The notes: a model not told the origin generated them from the sequence alone. A stretch of 64,000 nucleotides of DNA from Candidatus Nitrosotenuis chungbukensis (GCF_000685395.1 NZ_AVSQ01000017.1:1-64000), one strand, 5' to 3'. Positions 1 through 8,854 are shown, counted from the stretch's first letter. Numbers and translations: made by a program.

Positions 1-29
1 AAATTAAAAACTCATCCAAAATTGTTATA

Positions 30-887
30 ATGACAGATTTATTATCAAAATCTGGAAAATACTTGAAGTTTGTAGGATCTGGCAAAGTAAAAGATGTTTA
101 TGATTTGGAAAATGGGGAACTGCAGTTCAAGTTTAGCGATCGAGTCTCTGCATATGATGTAAAGTTTCATGATCCTATTCCTCTTAAAGGCGAGGTCTTG
201 TGCAAGTTTGCGGAATTTTGGTTCAACAAACTTCCTGCAAAAAACCACTATGTCAGAACCGTATCAAAAAACGAAATCATTGTCAAGAAAATGAAAATGA
301 TTCCAATGGAATGCGTAGTTCGCGGCTATTTCTATGGCAGTCTTGTTTCTAGATGGAAAAGTGGAGAAATAAAATTACCGTCTGGAGCCATAACTGAAGT
401 TGCAGCCAAATTGCCACACCCGATATTTGATCCCACAACAAAGGCAGAGCACGACGAGCCTGTGACAAAGGAATCTGCAGTAACTCGCGGACTGGTAACA
501 AAACAGGAATTTGAGTGGCTAGAGTCAAAATCGATTGAAATCTATAACCTGATGTCAAAAATCGCAGATTCTGCAGGATTCATCCTTGCAGACTTGAAGC
601 TAGAGTTTGGCAAGATAAACGATGAGATTTTGCTTGGGGATTCTATCGGTCCTGACGAATACCGACTGTGGCCAAAGGACGCTTATGCTGTCGGCAAAAT
701 CCAAGAATCCTACGACAAGCAAATTCTTCGCGACTGGCTAACTGCAAACGGCTACCAGAAACAGTTTGAGGATTTCAGAAAGGAAGGCAAGGAACCAGTA
801 GCCCCCTTGATACCTGCCGACATTATCCGTAAAATGTCACAACGATACGTAGTTTCATACGAAAAGCTTACTGGCAAGGCTCTTTAA
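30..887 (+). CDS. purC: Phosphoribosylaminoimidazole-succinocarboxamide synthase (SAICAR synthase)
   Basis: Joins aspartate to CAIR in ATP-dependent purine synthesis, in the cytosol. The 285-residue protein has the N-terminal nucleotide-binding stretch GSGKVKDVYDL, the family signature IPMECVVRGYFYGS near residue 90, and the second signature DLKLEFG near residue 190. Length is a little above typical bacterial PurC, as is common for archaeal forms. The ATG start is preceded by an AT-rich stretch and little leader. It is monocistronic here. purK and purE, which make its substrate, are about 46 kb away in the same window, so the pathway genes are dispersed. Confidence 0.97.
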   Translation: MTDLLSKSGKYLKFVGSGKVKDVYDLENGELQFKFSDRVSAYDVKFHDPIPLKGEVLCKFAEFWFNKLPAKNHYVRTVSKNEIIVKKMKMIPMECVVRGYFYGSLVSRWKSGEIKLPSGAITEVAAKLPHPIFDPTTKAEHDEPVTKESAVTRGLVTKQEFEWLESKSIEIYNLMSKIADSAGFILADLKLEFGKINDEILLGDSIGPDEYRLWPKDAYAVGKIQESYDKQILRDWLTANGYQKQFEDFRKEGKEPVAPLIPADIIRKMSQRYVVSYEKLTGKAL

Positions 888-1193
888 CTCGAATTTCAAA
901 TTCTCCCCCAAGTCAAATCTTTTTTCAAAACCCCGTCTTGGGGTGTTTTGCACCTGTTTGGCGGTGGTGGTTTTGGGATTTTCAAAAATTTGACAGTTTC
1001 TAATATTAGTTGTAGGGTTATCAAATTTGTCAACACGATATCATATTTATGACACCGATACGAGATTAGTAGTAGCAAAAGAAACTTTAGTGATTTTAAT
1101 ACGATATTTTTGGTAATGTAAAAAAAATAGTGCGATTAGACAAAAAAATGTGATACGTTGATCTTTTAGCTAACCCAAATACAGAACGCTATC
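888..1193. other. Intergenic region with hairpin and repeated GATACG-like motifs
   Basis: No convincing gene. CCCCAAG at 906-912 can pair with CTTGGGG at 937-943 just after purC and may act as its terminator. The half nearer the ArsR-like gene carries several ACGATA/CGATACG-like words (about 1036, 1056, 1100 and 1152). These could be binding sites for that regulator, but this is inference from repetition only. Confidence 0.4.
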
Positions 1194-1715
1194 ATGTCTA
1201 CATTACTAGAAAAACCAATCAAAATTAGTCGCATAATGACAATTTCAGTCGAACACGCCCGTGCACTAGAAGACCCAGCACGAGCAAAAATTGTGGAAAT
1301 TCTGTATCACAAAAGGCTCACCGCAGAACAAATTACAAAGGAGCTGCAAAAAACAGGACACAACAAGGCAATCACCACGATTCGACACCACATCGATATT
1401 CTAAAAGAAGCAGGCCTAATTGAGATAGTAAAAATCGAAGAGGTGCGAGGAGCAGTTGCAAAGTTTTATGGCACGTCAACCAAGTTTCTTGGAAATCATT
1501 CTTCAAAAGATTTTGACACCAAATATTCTTCAATTATAGAAAACACGTCTGCAAAGATTGAGAAAATTCTTGAAGGCATTGCAAAAAAACCGGCACTGCA
1601 AAAAAAGACAGACAAGCAAGGTTATGGCGAATTTCTTCTGATGGAAATTGTCAACCGCGCAACCGCAAAGGCTCTGGAAACAAAAGACTACACGTCACAA
1701 AAAAGGCTCAAGTGA
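1194..1715 (+). CDS. ArsR-like winged-helix transcriptional regulator
   Basis: 173-residue probable DNA-binding protein. Residues about 17-95 form a winged helix of ArsR/HTH_20 type: the stretch LEDPARAKIVEILYHKRLT leads into helix-turn-helix residues, then RHHIDILKEAGLIEI as recognition helix and wing. The C-terminal part is helical and may dimerise or sense a ligand. No metal-binding ELCVCDL box is present, so it is probably not a metal sensor. The start is the first ATG; a second in-frame ATG lies 40 bases on. The upstream region has repeated CGATA words that could be autoregulatory. It ends overlapping the convergent DUF371 gene by 8 bases. The ligand and targets cannot be read from the sequence. 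Confidence 0.85.
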   Translation: MSTLLEKPIKISRIMTISVEHARALEDPARAKIVEILYHKRLTAEQITKELQKTGHNKAITTIRHHIDILKEAGLIEIVKIEEVRGAVAKFYGTSTKFLGNHSSKDFDTKYSSIIENTSAKIEKILEGIAKKPALQKKTDKQGYGEFLLMEIVNRATAKALETKDYTSQKRLK

Positions 1716-2136
1716 CTTCGATCACAAAGACGCCTTTTGTTTGAGGGCTCTGTAACATCTTTATCATTTTGCGCGGGATGTCGTTTGATGCCTTGTCGCA
1801 ATCTATTGCCAATGTCCTTGGGCACAAAAACTTGCTTTTCCTAATCACTATGTCGTGTGGGTGTTCAAGTATCAGATCCGGGTTTCCGCTCCCAGCGACT
1901 TGAAAAATTTCGTCGTTTACCTGGATTGAAAATGTGACTGTAGATCGCTCGTCTCTTAGCCTTTCTTTTAGTTTCTTTGGAATGTCTTTACAGCCGCACT
2001 CTGCAGAGACGCCGATAATGCAATCTCCCTGCACTGTAAGATCAGGCTCGGTTGTGATCTCAATTGTTCTTGGATGAAACGCTCTGACATTTTCGTGGCC
2101 GTAAAATGGAATCTCAAATCGCACGCTACATTCCAT
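1708..2136 (-). CDS. DUF371 family protein
   Basis: 142-residue protein resembling the archaeal DUF371 family, of unknown function. Visible marks are the opening beta-rich GHENVRAFHPRTIEITTE, the central VSAECGCKDIPKKLKE, and a C-terminal KMLQSPQTKGVFVIEV strand. DUF371 proteins are small single-domain archaeal proteins, often near core information-processing genes; here the divergent neighbour is psmA. A short conserved-looking Cys pair (CGC) may bind metal or be structural. Family recognition is from sequence memory; the biochemical role is unknown. Confidence 0.8.
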   Translation of the reverse strand: MECSVRFEIPFYGHENVRAFHPRTIEITTEPDLTVQGDCIIGVSAECGCKDIPKKLKERLRDERSTVTFSIQVNDEIFQVAGSGNPDLILEHPHDIVIRKSKFLCPRTLAIDCDKASNDIPRKMIKMLQSPQTKGVFVIEVT

Positions 2137-2175
2137 GACTAGACTTAAATTAAACTTTCAAAGCATTGAAAACAA

Positions 2176-2913
2176 TTGCTTCCTTCTCAACAAGGTTATG
2201 ACAGAGCTATTACGATATTTTCCCCAGATGGAAGACTTTACCAAGTAGAATATGCAATTGAAACAGTAAGGCGCGGAGCAATTGCAGTTGGAATCAAAAG
2301 CAAAGAAGGCGTCGTAATTGCAGTAGAAGAAAAGCCACGAAAATTACAAATTTCAGAATCAGCACATAAAATATTTCAAATTGATGAGCACATTGGGTTT
2401 GCGGCAGCAGGATACATTCCTGATGCGAGAAGTCAGGCAGATGCAGCGCGATTCTTTTCACAAAGCAACAGGATGATCTATGACGAACCCGTTGACGTGG
2501 AGACAGTAGCAAAACATCTTGCAGACCAATGCCAGCAATACACCCAGTTTGGTGGAGCAAGGCCGTTTGGCGTTGCACTGATAATTGGTGGCGTTGACTC
2601 TAACGGTAACTCTTTGTTCTTGACTGATCCTAGCGGAACATACATCGCATATGATGCAGTTGCAATCGGCGCAAATTCTGATCAAGCAAATGATTTTCTT
2701 GAAAAAAATTACAAGCCAGACATGTCACTTGAAGACGCGTCTGCACTAGCAGTGTCATGCATATACCTTGCAAGTGATCAAAAGGAAGGAACAGATCACA
2801 TCAAGATGTCAAATGTAAAATCATCTACAAGACAGTTTGACAAGGTAACCCAAGAACAAATTGCACACTATGCAGCAATTGCAAAGCAAAAATTCCCAGT
2901 TCCGTCTTCATAA
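2176..2913 (+). CDS. psmA: Proteasome subunit alpha
   Basis: Non-catalytic alpha subunit forming the outer rings and gate of the archaeal 20S proteasome. The N-terminal signature YDRAITIFSPDGRLYQVEYA is the alpha-type motif, and the YDR gate residues are present. At 245 residues it has the usual length. It starts at TTG directly after an AT-rich stretch, giving the expected MLPSQQGYDR-like start. Transcription is divergent from the DUF371 gene, and the SPOUT methyltransferase follows after 11 bases, suggesting co-transcription. The beta subunits are not in this window. Confidence 0.97.
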   Translation: MLPSQQGYDRAITIFSPDGRLYQVEYAIETVRRGAIAVGIKSKEGVVIAVEEKPRKLQISESAHKIFQIDEHIGFAAAGYIPDARSQADAARFFSQSNRMIYDEPVDVETVAKHLADQCQQYTQFGGARPFGVALIIGGVDSNGNSLFLTDPSGTYIAYDAVAIGANSDQANDFLEKNYKPDMSLEDASALAVSCIYLASDQKEGTDHIKMSNVKSSTRQFDKVTQEQIAHYAAIAKQKFPVPSS

Positions 2914-2924
2914 GTTTCTCAATA

Positions 2925-3740
2925 TTGAAAATCTCAATCGCTATTCCAGACTCTGCTCTCAAGGATGAATCGACACAGCTTGACAAGTCCCGTAAGGCCT
3001 CCTTAATTGCACGGGCATGCGCAATTTTTAGAATCGACACAATATACCTGTACGAGGAAAGCGGCGGAAGCGAGGCAGACAGATTCCTCCTTTCATTGAT
3101 TCTGCGCTATCTTGAAACTCCGCAATATTTGCGAAAGGCGCTCTTTCCAAAAATAGATGAACTCAAGTATGCCGGCATACTGCACCCATTACAGATCCCG
3201 CATCACTCTCTTTTGGCAAATCCAAAGTACCTCAAGGTCGGAGACATCAGGGAAGGAGTTGTACTGCACCACAAGGGAAAAAAATTCCTTGACATTGGAA
3301 CATTTGATCCCGTCGTATACTATGGAAAGGAACACGAAAAGAAACGACTCACCGTTCAAATCAAAACCGTGGTGCCGACAGTCACCGTAAAAGAAATTTC
3401 TGAAAGTGAAGTAAAGCAGTACTGGGGATACAAAGTAAAGGAGCGATCAAATCTGCTAAAACTGCTAACCGAATGGAAAGGCGACATTCTCATGACATCG
3501 CGCAAGGGAAAAAACGCCACACAAAAACACCTGGATTACTATGTTCAGTCTGAAAAGCCGATGCTTTTGGTTTTTGGAGGTCCGGATCGGGGAGTATACG
3601 AAATGCTTGGCCAGAGAATAAACGACATCTCAAATGCAAAGGTGCTCAACTTTTTCCCAAATCAGGCAACTGAAACTGTCAGAATGGAGGAAGCACTCAT
3701 GGGCATACTGTCGATTCTTAATTTTGCAAACTCACATTAA
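2925..3740 (+). CDS. SPOUT-family RNA methyltransferase (COG2106/SPOUT1-like)
   Basis: 271-residue putative AdoMet-dependent RNA methylase. It resembles the archaeal/eukaryotic C9orf114 (SPOUT1) group: an alpha/beta knot with an inserted OB-like domain. The N-terminal half of the knot is residues 1-85 (AIPDSALKDES, ARACAIFRIDTIYLYE). The OB-like insert is about 90-150 (LKVGDIREGVVLHHKGKKFLDIG). The C-terminal knot carries LVFGGPDRGVYEML and NFFPNQATETVRMEEAL, which hold the AdoMet pocket in SPOUT enzymes. The TTG start fits close coupling to psmA. The RNA target is not known from sequence. Confidence 0.88.
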   Translation: MKISIAIPDSALKDESTQLDKSRKASLIARACAIFRIDTIYLYEESGGSEADRFLLSLILRYLETPQYLRKALFPKIDELKYAGILHPLQIPHHSLLANPKYLKVGDIREGVVLHHKGKKFLDIGTFDPVVYYGKEHEKKRLTVQIKTVVPTVTVKEISESEVKQYWGYKVKERSNLLKLLTEWKGDILMTSRKGKNATQKHLDYYVQSEKPMLLVFGGPDRGVYEMLGQRINDISNAKVLNFFPNQATETVRMEEALMGILSILNFANSH

Positions 3741-3762
3741 TGATCATTTCCCCGTGTACTGG

Positions 3763-3873
3763 ATGGCAAAATCAAAAAGTTTTCTCAAGCTGGTAATTCT
3801 GGTGGGGATTGTGGGAATCGTAATTGGCGGAATCACGTTTTATCTTTCGCTTGCAAGTCTAGTAAAACCATAA
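3763..3873 (+). CDS. Small single-pass membrane protein
   Basis: A 36-residue reading frame starting MAKSKSFLKLVILVGIVGIV and ending SLVKP. A basic N-terminus is followed by one transmembrane helix. An in-frame GTG nine bases earlier (3754) is an alternative start. It sits just after the SPOUT gene and before the L3 promoter. Charge layout and uninterrupted hydrophobicity support coding, but there are no family marks and the size gives weak statistical support. Confidence 0.5.
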   Translation: MAKSKSFLKLVILVGIVGIVIGGITFYLSLASLVKP

Positions 3874-3878
3874 CATTC

Positions 3879-3907
3879 GTTACCCCTAGATATATAATGG
3901 GGTTAAC
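3879..3907 (+). promoter_or_regulatory. L3 operon promoter: TATA box framed by an inverted repeat
   Basis: A strong TATA element (GATATATAAT, 3889-3898) lies about 26 bases before the expected start of a nearly leaderless L3 message (ATG at 3925). It is enclosed by GTTACCCC (3879-3886) and GGGGTTAAC (3899-3907), almost perfect reverse complements. The layout would let a repressor or autogenous regulator block TBP binding; that role is inferred. Confidence 0.6.
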
Positions 3908-3924
3908 GAGGTTTTCGATTATCC

Positions 3925-4917
3925 ATGGGCCATAAGAAATACAGTCAGCCACGTCGTGGAAGTCTTGCGTACTCGCCGAGAGGACGTGCCAAAAGCATGG
4001 AGGCAAGAATTCGAAACTGGCCTGAAGTAAATTCAGAACAACCAAAACTCTTAGGCTATGCAGGATTCAAAGTAGGGTGCATCCAAATTGTCAGCATTGA
4101 TGATAGGGAAAAAACACCAAACCATGGAAAACAACTTGTAAGCCTTGGAACTGTCGTTGCGACCCCACCAATCTCAATAATTGGAATTCGAGGTTACCGT
4201 GACGACAATGACGGCGCGCATGCGCTCTTTGATGTGTACAGCAGCGACATGCCAAAAGAAGTATCACGATTATTCACAGTAAAACCAAAGGAAGGCGGAC
4301 TGGAGCAGGCAGAAAAAATGCTCAGCAAAGTAAGCGAATTATTTGCAGTAGTTGCAGTATTCCCAAACACTGCAGGACTCGAACAAAAGAAACCATATGT
4401 GTTTGAAGTTGCAGTAAAAGGCGGAGACACCAAAAAACAATTTGAATTTTTGAAAAATCTTTTCGGAAAACAAGTCAAGGTAGAAGAAGTATTCGAGCTT
4501 GGCACAACCGTTGACGTTGCATCCATAACAAAAGGAAAGGGAATTGAAGGCCCGATCACAAGATGGGGTGTCAAGAAAAAGCAACACAAATCAAGAAAAA
4601 GCGTAAGGGCACTCGGATCACTTGGACCAATTTCCCCAGCAAGCATCATGTACACTGTACCACGTGCAGGACAACGGGGTTTCCATCAAAGAGTCGAGTA
4701 CAATAAACGAATTATGATAATGAGCAACACGGACAAAAACGAATTCAAGATAAATCCATCTGGCGGATTCAAACACTATGGCGTCGTAAATGGCGACTTT
4801 GTTGTTTTGAAAGGCTCAGTTCCTGGAACATACCGACGTCTTGTCAAGCTCAGAGCACAAATGAGAGACATTCCGACAAAGGTTCTAAAGCCGAACATAC
4901 TGGAGATTGTGATATGA
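3925..4917 (+). CDS. rpl3: 50S ribosomal protein L3 (uL3)
   Basis: Large-subunit assembly-initiating protein. It begins MGHKKYSQPRRGSLAYSPR, the archaeal/eukaryotic L3 type with Lys/Arg-rich start, and its 330 residues match archaeal length. The WGVKKKQHKSRKS stretch and the SASIMYTVPRAGQRGFHQR-like region (ending near 255) hold the loop that reaches the peptidyl-transferase centre. It is first in the S10-type operon, and its stop overlaps the L4 start by 4 bases (ATGA), so translation is probably coupled. Confidence 0.98.
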   Translation: MGHKKYSQPRRGSLAYSPRGRAKSMEARIRNWPEVNSEQPKLLGYAGFKVGCIQIVSIDDREKTPNHGKQLVSLGTVVATPPISIIGIRGYRDDNDGAHALFDVYSSDMPKEVSRLFTVKPKEGGLEQAEKMLSKVSELFAVVAVFPNTAGLEQKKPYVFEVAVKGGDTKKQFEFLKNLFGKQVKVEEVFELGTTVDVASITKGKGIEGPITRWGVKKKQHKSRKSVRALGSLGPISPASIMYTVPRAGQRGFHQRVEYNKRIMIMSNTDKNEFKINPSGGFKHYGVVNGDFVVLKGSVPGTYRRLVKLRAQMRDIPTKVLKPNILEIVI

Positions 4918-5723
4918 AGGCCAAGACATTTTCGTTAACCGGAACAAAGCAGGAGGAAATCGAACTGCCACCAGTGTTCCTGACTCCGTTTAGAAAAGAC
5001 GTAATTCACAGAGCATTTGTCAATTTAGATTCCCATCACTACCAATCCCAGGGACGACACCCAACTGCAGGTATGGATGTAGTCGCAATGTCAAACGATC
5101 CGCCGACAGGACACGGCAAGGCAAGAATTGCAAGAATCCGAGGCGGCGGACCAAGACAAGGCGAAGGCGCAGGCGTCTCACAAACAAGGGGCGGAAGACA
5201 GGCACATCCACCAACGTCTGAAAAGATAATCTACAAGAAACTAAACAAAAAAGAAAACCGATTTGCGCTATGCTCTGCAATTGCGGCTACTGCCTCAAAG
5301 GATATCGTAGAATCAAGAGGACACGTGGTCGAAAAAGTCGAGTCATTCCCACTGGTAGTATCTGACGATATTGAAAACATCTCAAAGGCAAAAGACATAC
5401 TCAAAGTATTTGACGCATTACACCTGACGCCTGACATCAAGAGACTTGAAAGCCGCAAGGCTCGTTCCGGCAGAGCAGTCATTCGAGGAAGAAAGACAAA
5501 GACTGGAAAAAGCATTCTCTTTGTAACAAAAGACGCAAAAAATCTTTCCAAGGCATGCGGCGGATTCTTGGGAGTGGACGTGGTAAATGCAAATGACTTG
5601 TCAATTCTTGACTTGGCACCCGGCTCTCAACCAATCAGACTCACAGTATACACAAAATCTGCAATTGCGGAAATTGCAAAGATAAAATCGACACATCTTG
5701 GACTAATGGAGATATTGCAATGA
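4914..5723 (+). CDS. rpl4: 50S ribosomal protein L4 (uL4)
   Basis: 269-residue large-subunit protein lining the exit tunnel. The extended tunnel loop is the Gly/Arg-rich segment GHGKARIARIRGGGPRQGEG at about residues 62-90, followed by the globular domain ending in LVVD-like beta strands. The start overlaps the L3 stop and its own stop overlaps the L23 start (ATGA at both junctions). Length is archaeal-typical. Confidence 0.97.
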   Translation: MKAKTFSLTGTKQEEIELPPVFLTPFRKDVIHRAFVNLDSHHYQSQGRHPTAGMDVVAMSNDPPTGHGKARIARIRGGGPRQGEGAGVSQTRGGRQAHPPTSEKIIYKKLNKKENRFALCSAIAATASKDIVESRGHVVEKVESFPLVVSDDIENISKAKDILKVFDALHLTPDIKRLESRKARSGRAVIRGRKTKTGKSILFVTKDAKNLSKACGGFLGVDVVNANDLSILDLAPGSQPIRLTVYTKSAIAEIAKIKSTHLGLMEILQ

Positions 5724-5986
5724 ATACAATTCAAGCAACAAAAATCATCATAAGACCACACATCACTGAAAAGACTTTTGCGCTAATTGAAAAAGACAAC
5801 AGAATCTGCTTTATTGTGGATGCCGATGCAGACAAAAAGACAATCAAGGAGGCAATCAAGATCCTGTATGAGGAAAATGCACTTGATGTCAACACTGCAA
5901 AGACAATTTCTGGCAAAAAGGCGTTTGTCAAATTTGAGTCAGTCGAAAAAGCAAGAGACCTTGCAACAAAGATAGGAATGCTATAA
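5720..5986 (+). CDS. rpl23: 50S ribosomal protein L23 (uL23)
   Basis: 88-residue protein at the tunnel exit, the docking site for SRP and chaperones. IIRPHITEKTFALIEKDNRICF is the family start region. Next in the standard archaeal order would be L2, but the following 38 bases hold only a leader for S19 (see findings). Translation is coupled to L4 by ATGA overlap. Confidence 0.95.
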   Translation: MNTIQATKIIIRPHITEKTFALIEKDNRICFIVDADADKKTIKEAIKILYEENALDVNTAKTISGKKAFVKFESVEKARDLATKIGML

Positions 5987-6024
5987 TATGGACCGAAAAA
6001 CTTCAATCATAAAGGTGTCAATAC

Positions 6025-6420
6025 ATGGTTAAAGAATTTGATTATAGGGGAATCCCGCTGGCAGAACTACAGAACATGTCGCTAGAAAAATTATTTGAGA
6101 TATTCCCGGCAAGATCAAGAAGATCACTTACCAGAGGCATCACCGACGGCAAGAGAAAGCTTATCGAGGAAATCAAACTTGACAAGGCTGGAAAACTAAA
6201 GAATCCAATCAAGACCCACATTCGAGATTTGATAGTGCTGCCTTACATGGTAGGAGTTACAATTAGCGTCTTTTCAGGCAAGGAATTCGTTCCAGTTACA
6301 ATTACCACACCAATGATAGGACACCACATTGGAGAATACGTTAGAACAAACAAGCGAGTCGTACATGGAGCACCAGGAGTCGGAGCATCAAGATCCAGCT
6401 TGTACGTGCCATTAAAGTGA
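6025..6420 (+). CDS. rps19: 30S ribosomal protein S19 (uS19)
   Basis: 131-residue small-subunit head protein of archaeal type, with an N-terminal extension (FDYRGIPLAELQNMS). The C-terminal signature is GHHIGEYVRTNKRVVHGAPG. A purine-rich AAAGGTG precedes the ATG by about 8 bases, suggesting independent ribosome loading after the gap where L2 would usually lie. The stop overlaps the GTG of L22 by four bases. Confidence 0.97.
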   Translation: MVKEFDYRGIPLAELQNMSLEKLFEIFPARSRRSLTRGITDGKRKLIEEIKLDKAGKLKNPIKTHIRDLIVLPYMVGVTISVFSGKEFVPVTITTPMIGHHIGEYVRTNKRVVHGAPGVGASRSSLYVPLK

Positions 6421-6884
6421 TTGACATGGGAAACTTTGATTACGCTTTTCAAAACTTTGATGCGACAAAACATGTCCGTGCATCAATACGCGAAAAAGAC
6501 GTTTCACACAAACACGCACGCGAAGTTGCCAAGGCGATAAAGGGCCTTACAATTGAGAAGGCACGCGACTACTTGCAAGATGTTGTTGCAGCAAAGCGCG
6601 CGATTCCATTTAGAAGATTCAACAACGAAGTTGGCCACAGATCTGATCCTGGCGTAATGTCTGGACGTTATCCTGAAAAAACCGCAAGGGAATTCATCAA
6701 ACTATTAGATAATTTGGAAGCAAATGCCGAATACAAGGGAATGGATCTTGACAGACTCAAAATTGTCGGCGCAAACACCCACAAAGGAGTAATAGTAAAA
6801 AGATTCACACCGCGTGCACAGGGCAGAGCAACTCCCAAAAACAACGTCCTAACACATATTGAGCTAGTGGCTCAGGAAGCATAG
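6417..6884 (+). CDS. rpl22: 50S ribosomal protein L22 (uL22)
   Basis: 155-residue tunnel protein. [19 protein letters not shown] near residue 40 is the helical core, and the C-terminal hairpin contains [14 protein letters not shown], the family tunnel-loop signature. The start is GTG overlapping the S19 stop; an ATG three codons later is equally possible. Confidence 0.96.
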   Translation: MIDMGNFDYAFQNFDATKHVRASIREKDVSHKHAREVAKAIKGLTIEKARDYLQDVVAAKRAIPFRRFNNEVGHRSDPGVMSGRYPEKTAREFIKLLDNLEANAEYKGMDLDRLKIVGANTHKGVIVKRFTPRAQGRATPKNNVLTHIELVAQEA

Positions 6885-6886
6885 AA

Positions 6887-7630
6887 TTGACCGCAGTAAA
6901 AAACGTCATAAAAGACAACTACAACATGATGCTCCTAAAGGACTACCTAAGGGAAGCAATCAAAGAGGCAGGATTCTCGCATGTTGAGATCTCAAAGACG
7001 CCAACTGGCACTAGAGTAGTCTTGCATGTAACCAGACCTGGAATTGTAATCGGAAGAAAAGGATCTGGAATCAGAGACCTGACTGAAAAACTAGAAAAAG
7101 ACTTTGGATTAAAGAGCCCACAAATTGCAGTAAACGAAATTTCCCAACCTGAACTCACATCAAGCGTGATGTGCAATAGGGTCGCATCGCTGATTCAGCG
7201 AGGAACTGCATTTAGACGTGCAACAATGTGGACACTGCAGCAAATCATGAATGCCGGCGCAATGGGCGTGCAAATCACACTGTCTGGAAAACTAAGAGGC
7301 GACCGCTCAAGCTTTGAAAAACATTCTGCCGGAATACTGCCGCGCGCAGGGCACCAAGCACAGATTATAGTTGACGAAGATATCACTCACATCCCGACAG
7401 CAATGGGATACATCGGAGTAAGAATCAGAATTGCTAAAAAAGACAGATTCATTCCAGAATTTGAACTCAAGGGAGTAAAAGACGAAAAAACTCTGGCACA
7501 AAGACAAAAGGAAGAGGCAGATGCAGCAGCACTACTCCTGGCAAAAACTGAAAGCGAAGCAGTAAAAATCATTGCAGAAAAAATTGAAAATCTTGATCTT
7601 ATGGAAGACGTAGAGGAGAAGCTCAAATAA
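6887..7630 (+). CDS. rps3: 30S ribosomal protein S3 (uS3)
   Basis: 247-residue head protein at the mRNA entry. The KH domain is visible as [20 protein letters not shown] (about 50-70), and the C-terminal domain includes [21 protein letters not shown] Glu/Ala-rich archaeal tail ends in [10 protein letters not shown]. The TTG start two bases after the L22 stop gives a start region normal for archaeal S3. Confidence 0.97.
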   Translation: MTAVKNVIKDNYNMMLLKDYLREAIKEAGFSHVEISKTPTGTRVVLHVTRPGIVIGRKGSGIRDLTEKLEKDFGLKSPQIAVNEISQPELTSSVMCNRVASLIQRGTAFRRATMWTLQQIMNAGAMGVQITLSGKLRGDRSSFEKHSAGILPRAGHQAQIIVDEDITHIPTAMGYIGVRIRIAKKDRFIPEFELKGVKDEKTLAQRQKEEADAAALLLAKTESEAVKIIAEKIENLDLMEDVEEKLK

Positions 7631-7631
7631 A

Positions 7632-7835
7632 ATGGCCCGACTCAAGATGAAATCCATTCGAGAGCTAAACGCGCAAGACCTCAAAGAAAAGCTAGCACAG
7701 TCAAGAGTAGAGCTTTCAAAAATACGAACCGAGGCAGCAAAAGGAACCCTGAGAAAGGAAAGCGGAAAAATTCGAGCATATAGAAAAGAAATCGCAAGAA
7801 TGCTCACAAAAATAAACGAGGCAAAAACACAATGA
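7632..7835 (+). CDS. rpl29: 50S ribosomal protein L29 (uL29)
   Basis: 67-residue two-helix protein near the exit tunnel. The family pattern LKMKSIRELNAQDLKEKL and the KESGKIRAYRKEIARMLT helix are clear. The stop overlaps the Rnp1 start (ATGA). The usual archaeal neighbour SUI1 (eIF1-like), sometimes found here, is absent. Confidence 0.95.
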   Translation: MARLKMKSIRELNAQDLKEKLAQSRVELSKIRTEAAKGTLRKESGKIRAYRKEIARMLTKINEAKTQ

Positions 7836-8107
7836 TTACACTAGAAAATATCGCAAACCATGAGCTAATCGGACTTGACACCCAGATTGTAGAGTCCACA
7901 AATAATCAAATTGTCGGCTTTAGCGGCAAAGTGGTGGACGAAACAAGATCAACATTTACAATTCAGACACAAACAGGTTTGAAAATGATTCCAAAAGAAC
8001 ACTCTAAATGGAAATTTACAATTAACGGAACCCAAAGCTGCGTAATTGACGGCTTGGAAATCTCAAAGCGACCAGAAGAACGATTAAAGGTGAAGAAAAA
8101 TGGCTAA
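7832..8107 (+). CDS. rnp1: Ribonuclease P protein component 1 (Rpp29/Pop4)
   Basis: 91-residue Sm-like-fold subunit of archaeal RNase P, which matures tRNA 5' ends. It opens with NIANHELIGLDTQIVESTNN and has the GFSGKVVDETRSTFTI strands typical of Rpp29. Placement between L29 and S17 is the conserved archaeal arrangement and links tRNA processing to ribosome production. The stop overlaps S17 by 8 bases. Confidence 0.95.
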   Translation: MITLENIANHELIGLDTQIVESTNNQIVGFSGKVVDETRSTFTIQTQTGLKMIPKEHSKWKFTINGTQSCVIDGLEISKRPEERLKVKKNG

Positions 8108-8411
8108 GGGACAAACCGAGTCAAAACACATCTATCACGGAATCGTCATGGACAATGGCGATGCACTAAGCGTTAGAGGAAAGCTCTTTGAGGGCAAAGT
8201 GGTCAGTGCGAAGAACAAAAATACTGTAGTTATTCAAAGAGAAGCTCCATTGTACATGTCAAAGACAAAACGATACGCAAGAAGCAAGAGCACAATTCAT
8301 GCATACAAGCCAGCAAAATTGGCGATCAAAGAAGGCGATATGGTTGTTGCAGCAGAATGCAGACCAATCGCAAAATCTGTTTCATTTGTTGTAGTGGAGG
8401 TCAAGTCCTAA
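8100..8411 (+). CDS. rps17: 30S ribosomal protein S17 (uS17)
   Basis: 103-residue OB-fold protein binding 16S rRNA. RGKLFEGKVVSAKNKNTVVI forms the first strands, and MSKTKRYARSKSTIHAYKP is the archaeal signature loop. It begins within the end of Rnp1, which implies coupled translation. Confidence 0.96.
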   Translation: MAKGQTESKHIYHGIVMDNGDALSVRGKLFEGKVVSAKNKNTVVIQREAPLYMSKTKRYARSKSTIHAYKPAKLAIKEGDMVVAAECRPIAKSVSFVVVEVKS

Positions 8412-8412
8412 A

Positions 8413-8850
8413 ATGTCTGGCGGAAAAAGTCGTGCAGTATCTGCAAAGGGTGTGCAGGAGTTCAGGCCATATGTTACCAGAGTACTCCCACTTGGCGCAA
8501 GAGTCACATGTGCAGACAACACCGGTGCTAAGATCCTAGAAATTATCATGGTAAAACGAGCAAAGACTAGACACTCACAATATCCTGCAGCCGCAGTTGG
8601 GGACTTTGTAAACGTTGTAGTTAAGAAAGGCCCAGCAGAACTAAGAAAACAAATCTTTGGCGCAGTTATAATTAGACAAAAGTACCCAATTCGAAGATTA
8701 AATGGAATTCGCGTTTCATTTGAGGACAACGCAGCAGTGCTAGTTACTCCGGAAGGGGAAATCAAAGGAACTGACATAAAAGGACCGGTTGCAGCAGAGG
8801 CCTCTGAAAAATGGCCAAGAGTTGCAAACCTGGCATCGATGGTGGTATAA
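8413..8850 (+). CDS. rpl14: 50S ribosomal protein L14 (uL14)
   Basis: 145-residue interface protein. RVLPLGARVTCADNTGAKIL (about residues 25-44) and the GPAELRKQIFGAVIIRQKYP region mark the family. Length and N-terminal extension are archaeal. Start and stop are each 1-4 bases from the neighbouring genes. Confidence 0.97.
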   Translation: MSGGKSRAVSAKGVQEFRPYVTRVLPLGARVTCADNTGAKILEIIMVKRAKTRHSQYPAAAVGDFVNVVVKKGPAELRKQIFGAVIIRQKYPIRRLNGIRVSFEDNAAVLVTPEGEIKGTDIKGPVAAEASEKWPRVANLASMVV

Positions 8851-8854
8851 GAAA

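Noticed and set aside
8789-8854. Longer start of L24 inside L14
   Set aside because: The extra 22 residues are the L14 sequence in another frame; the ATG at 8855 matches the family.
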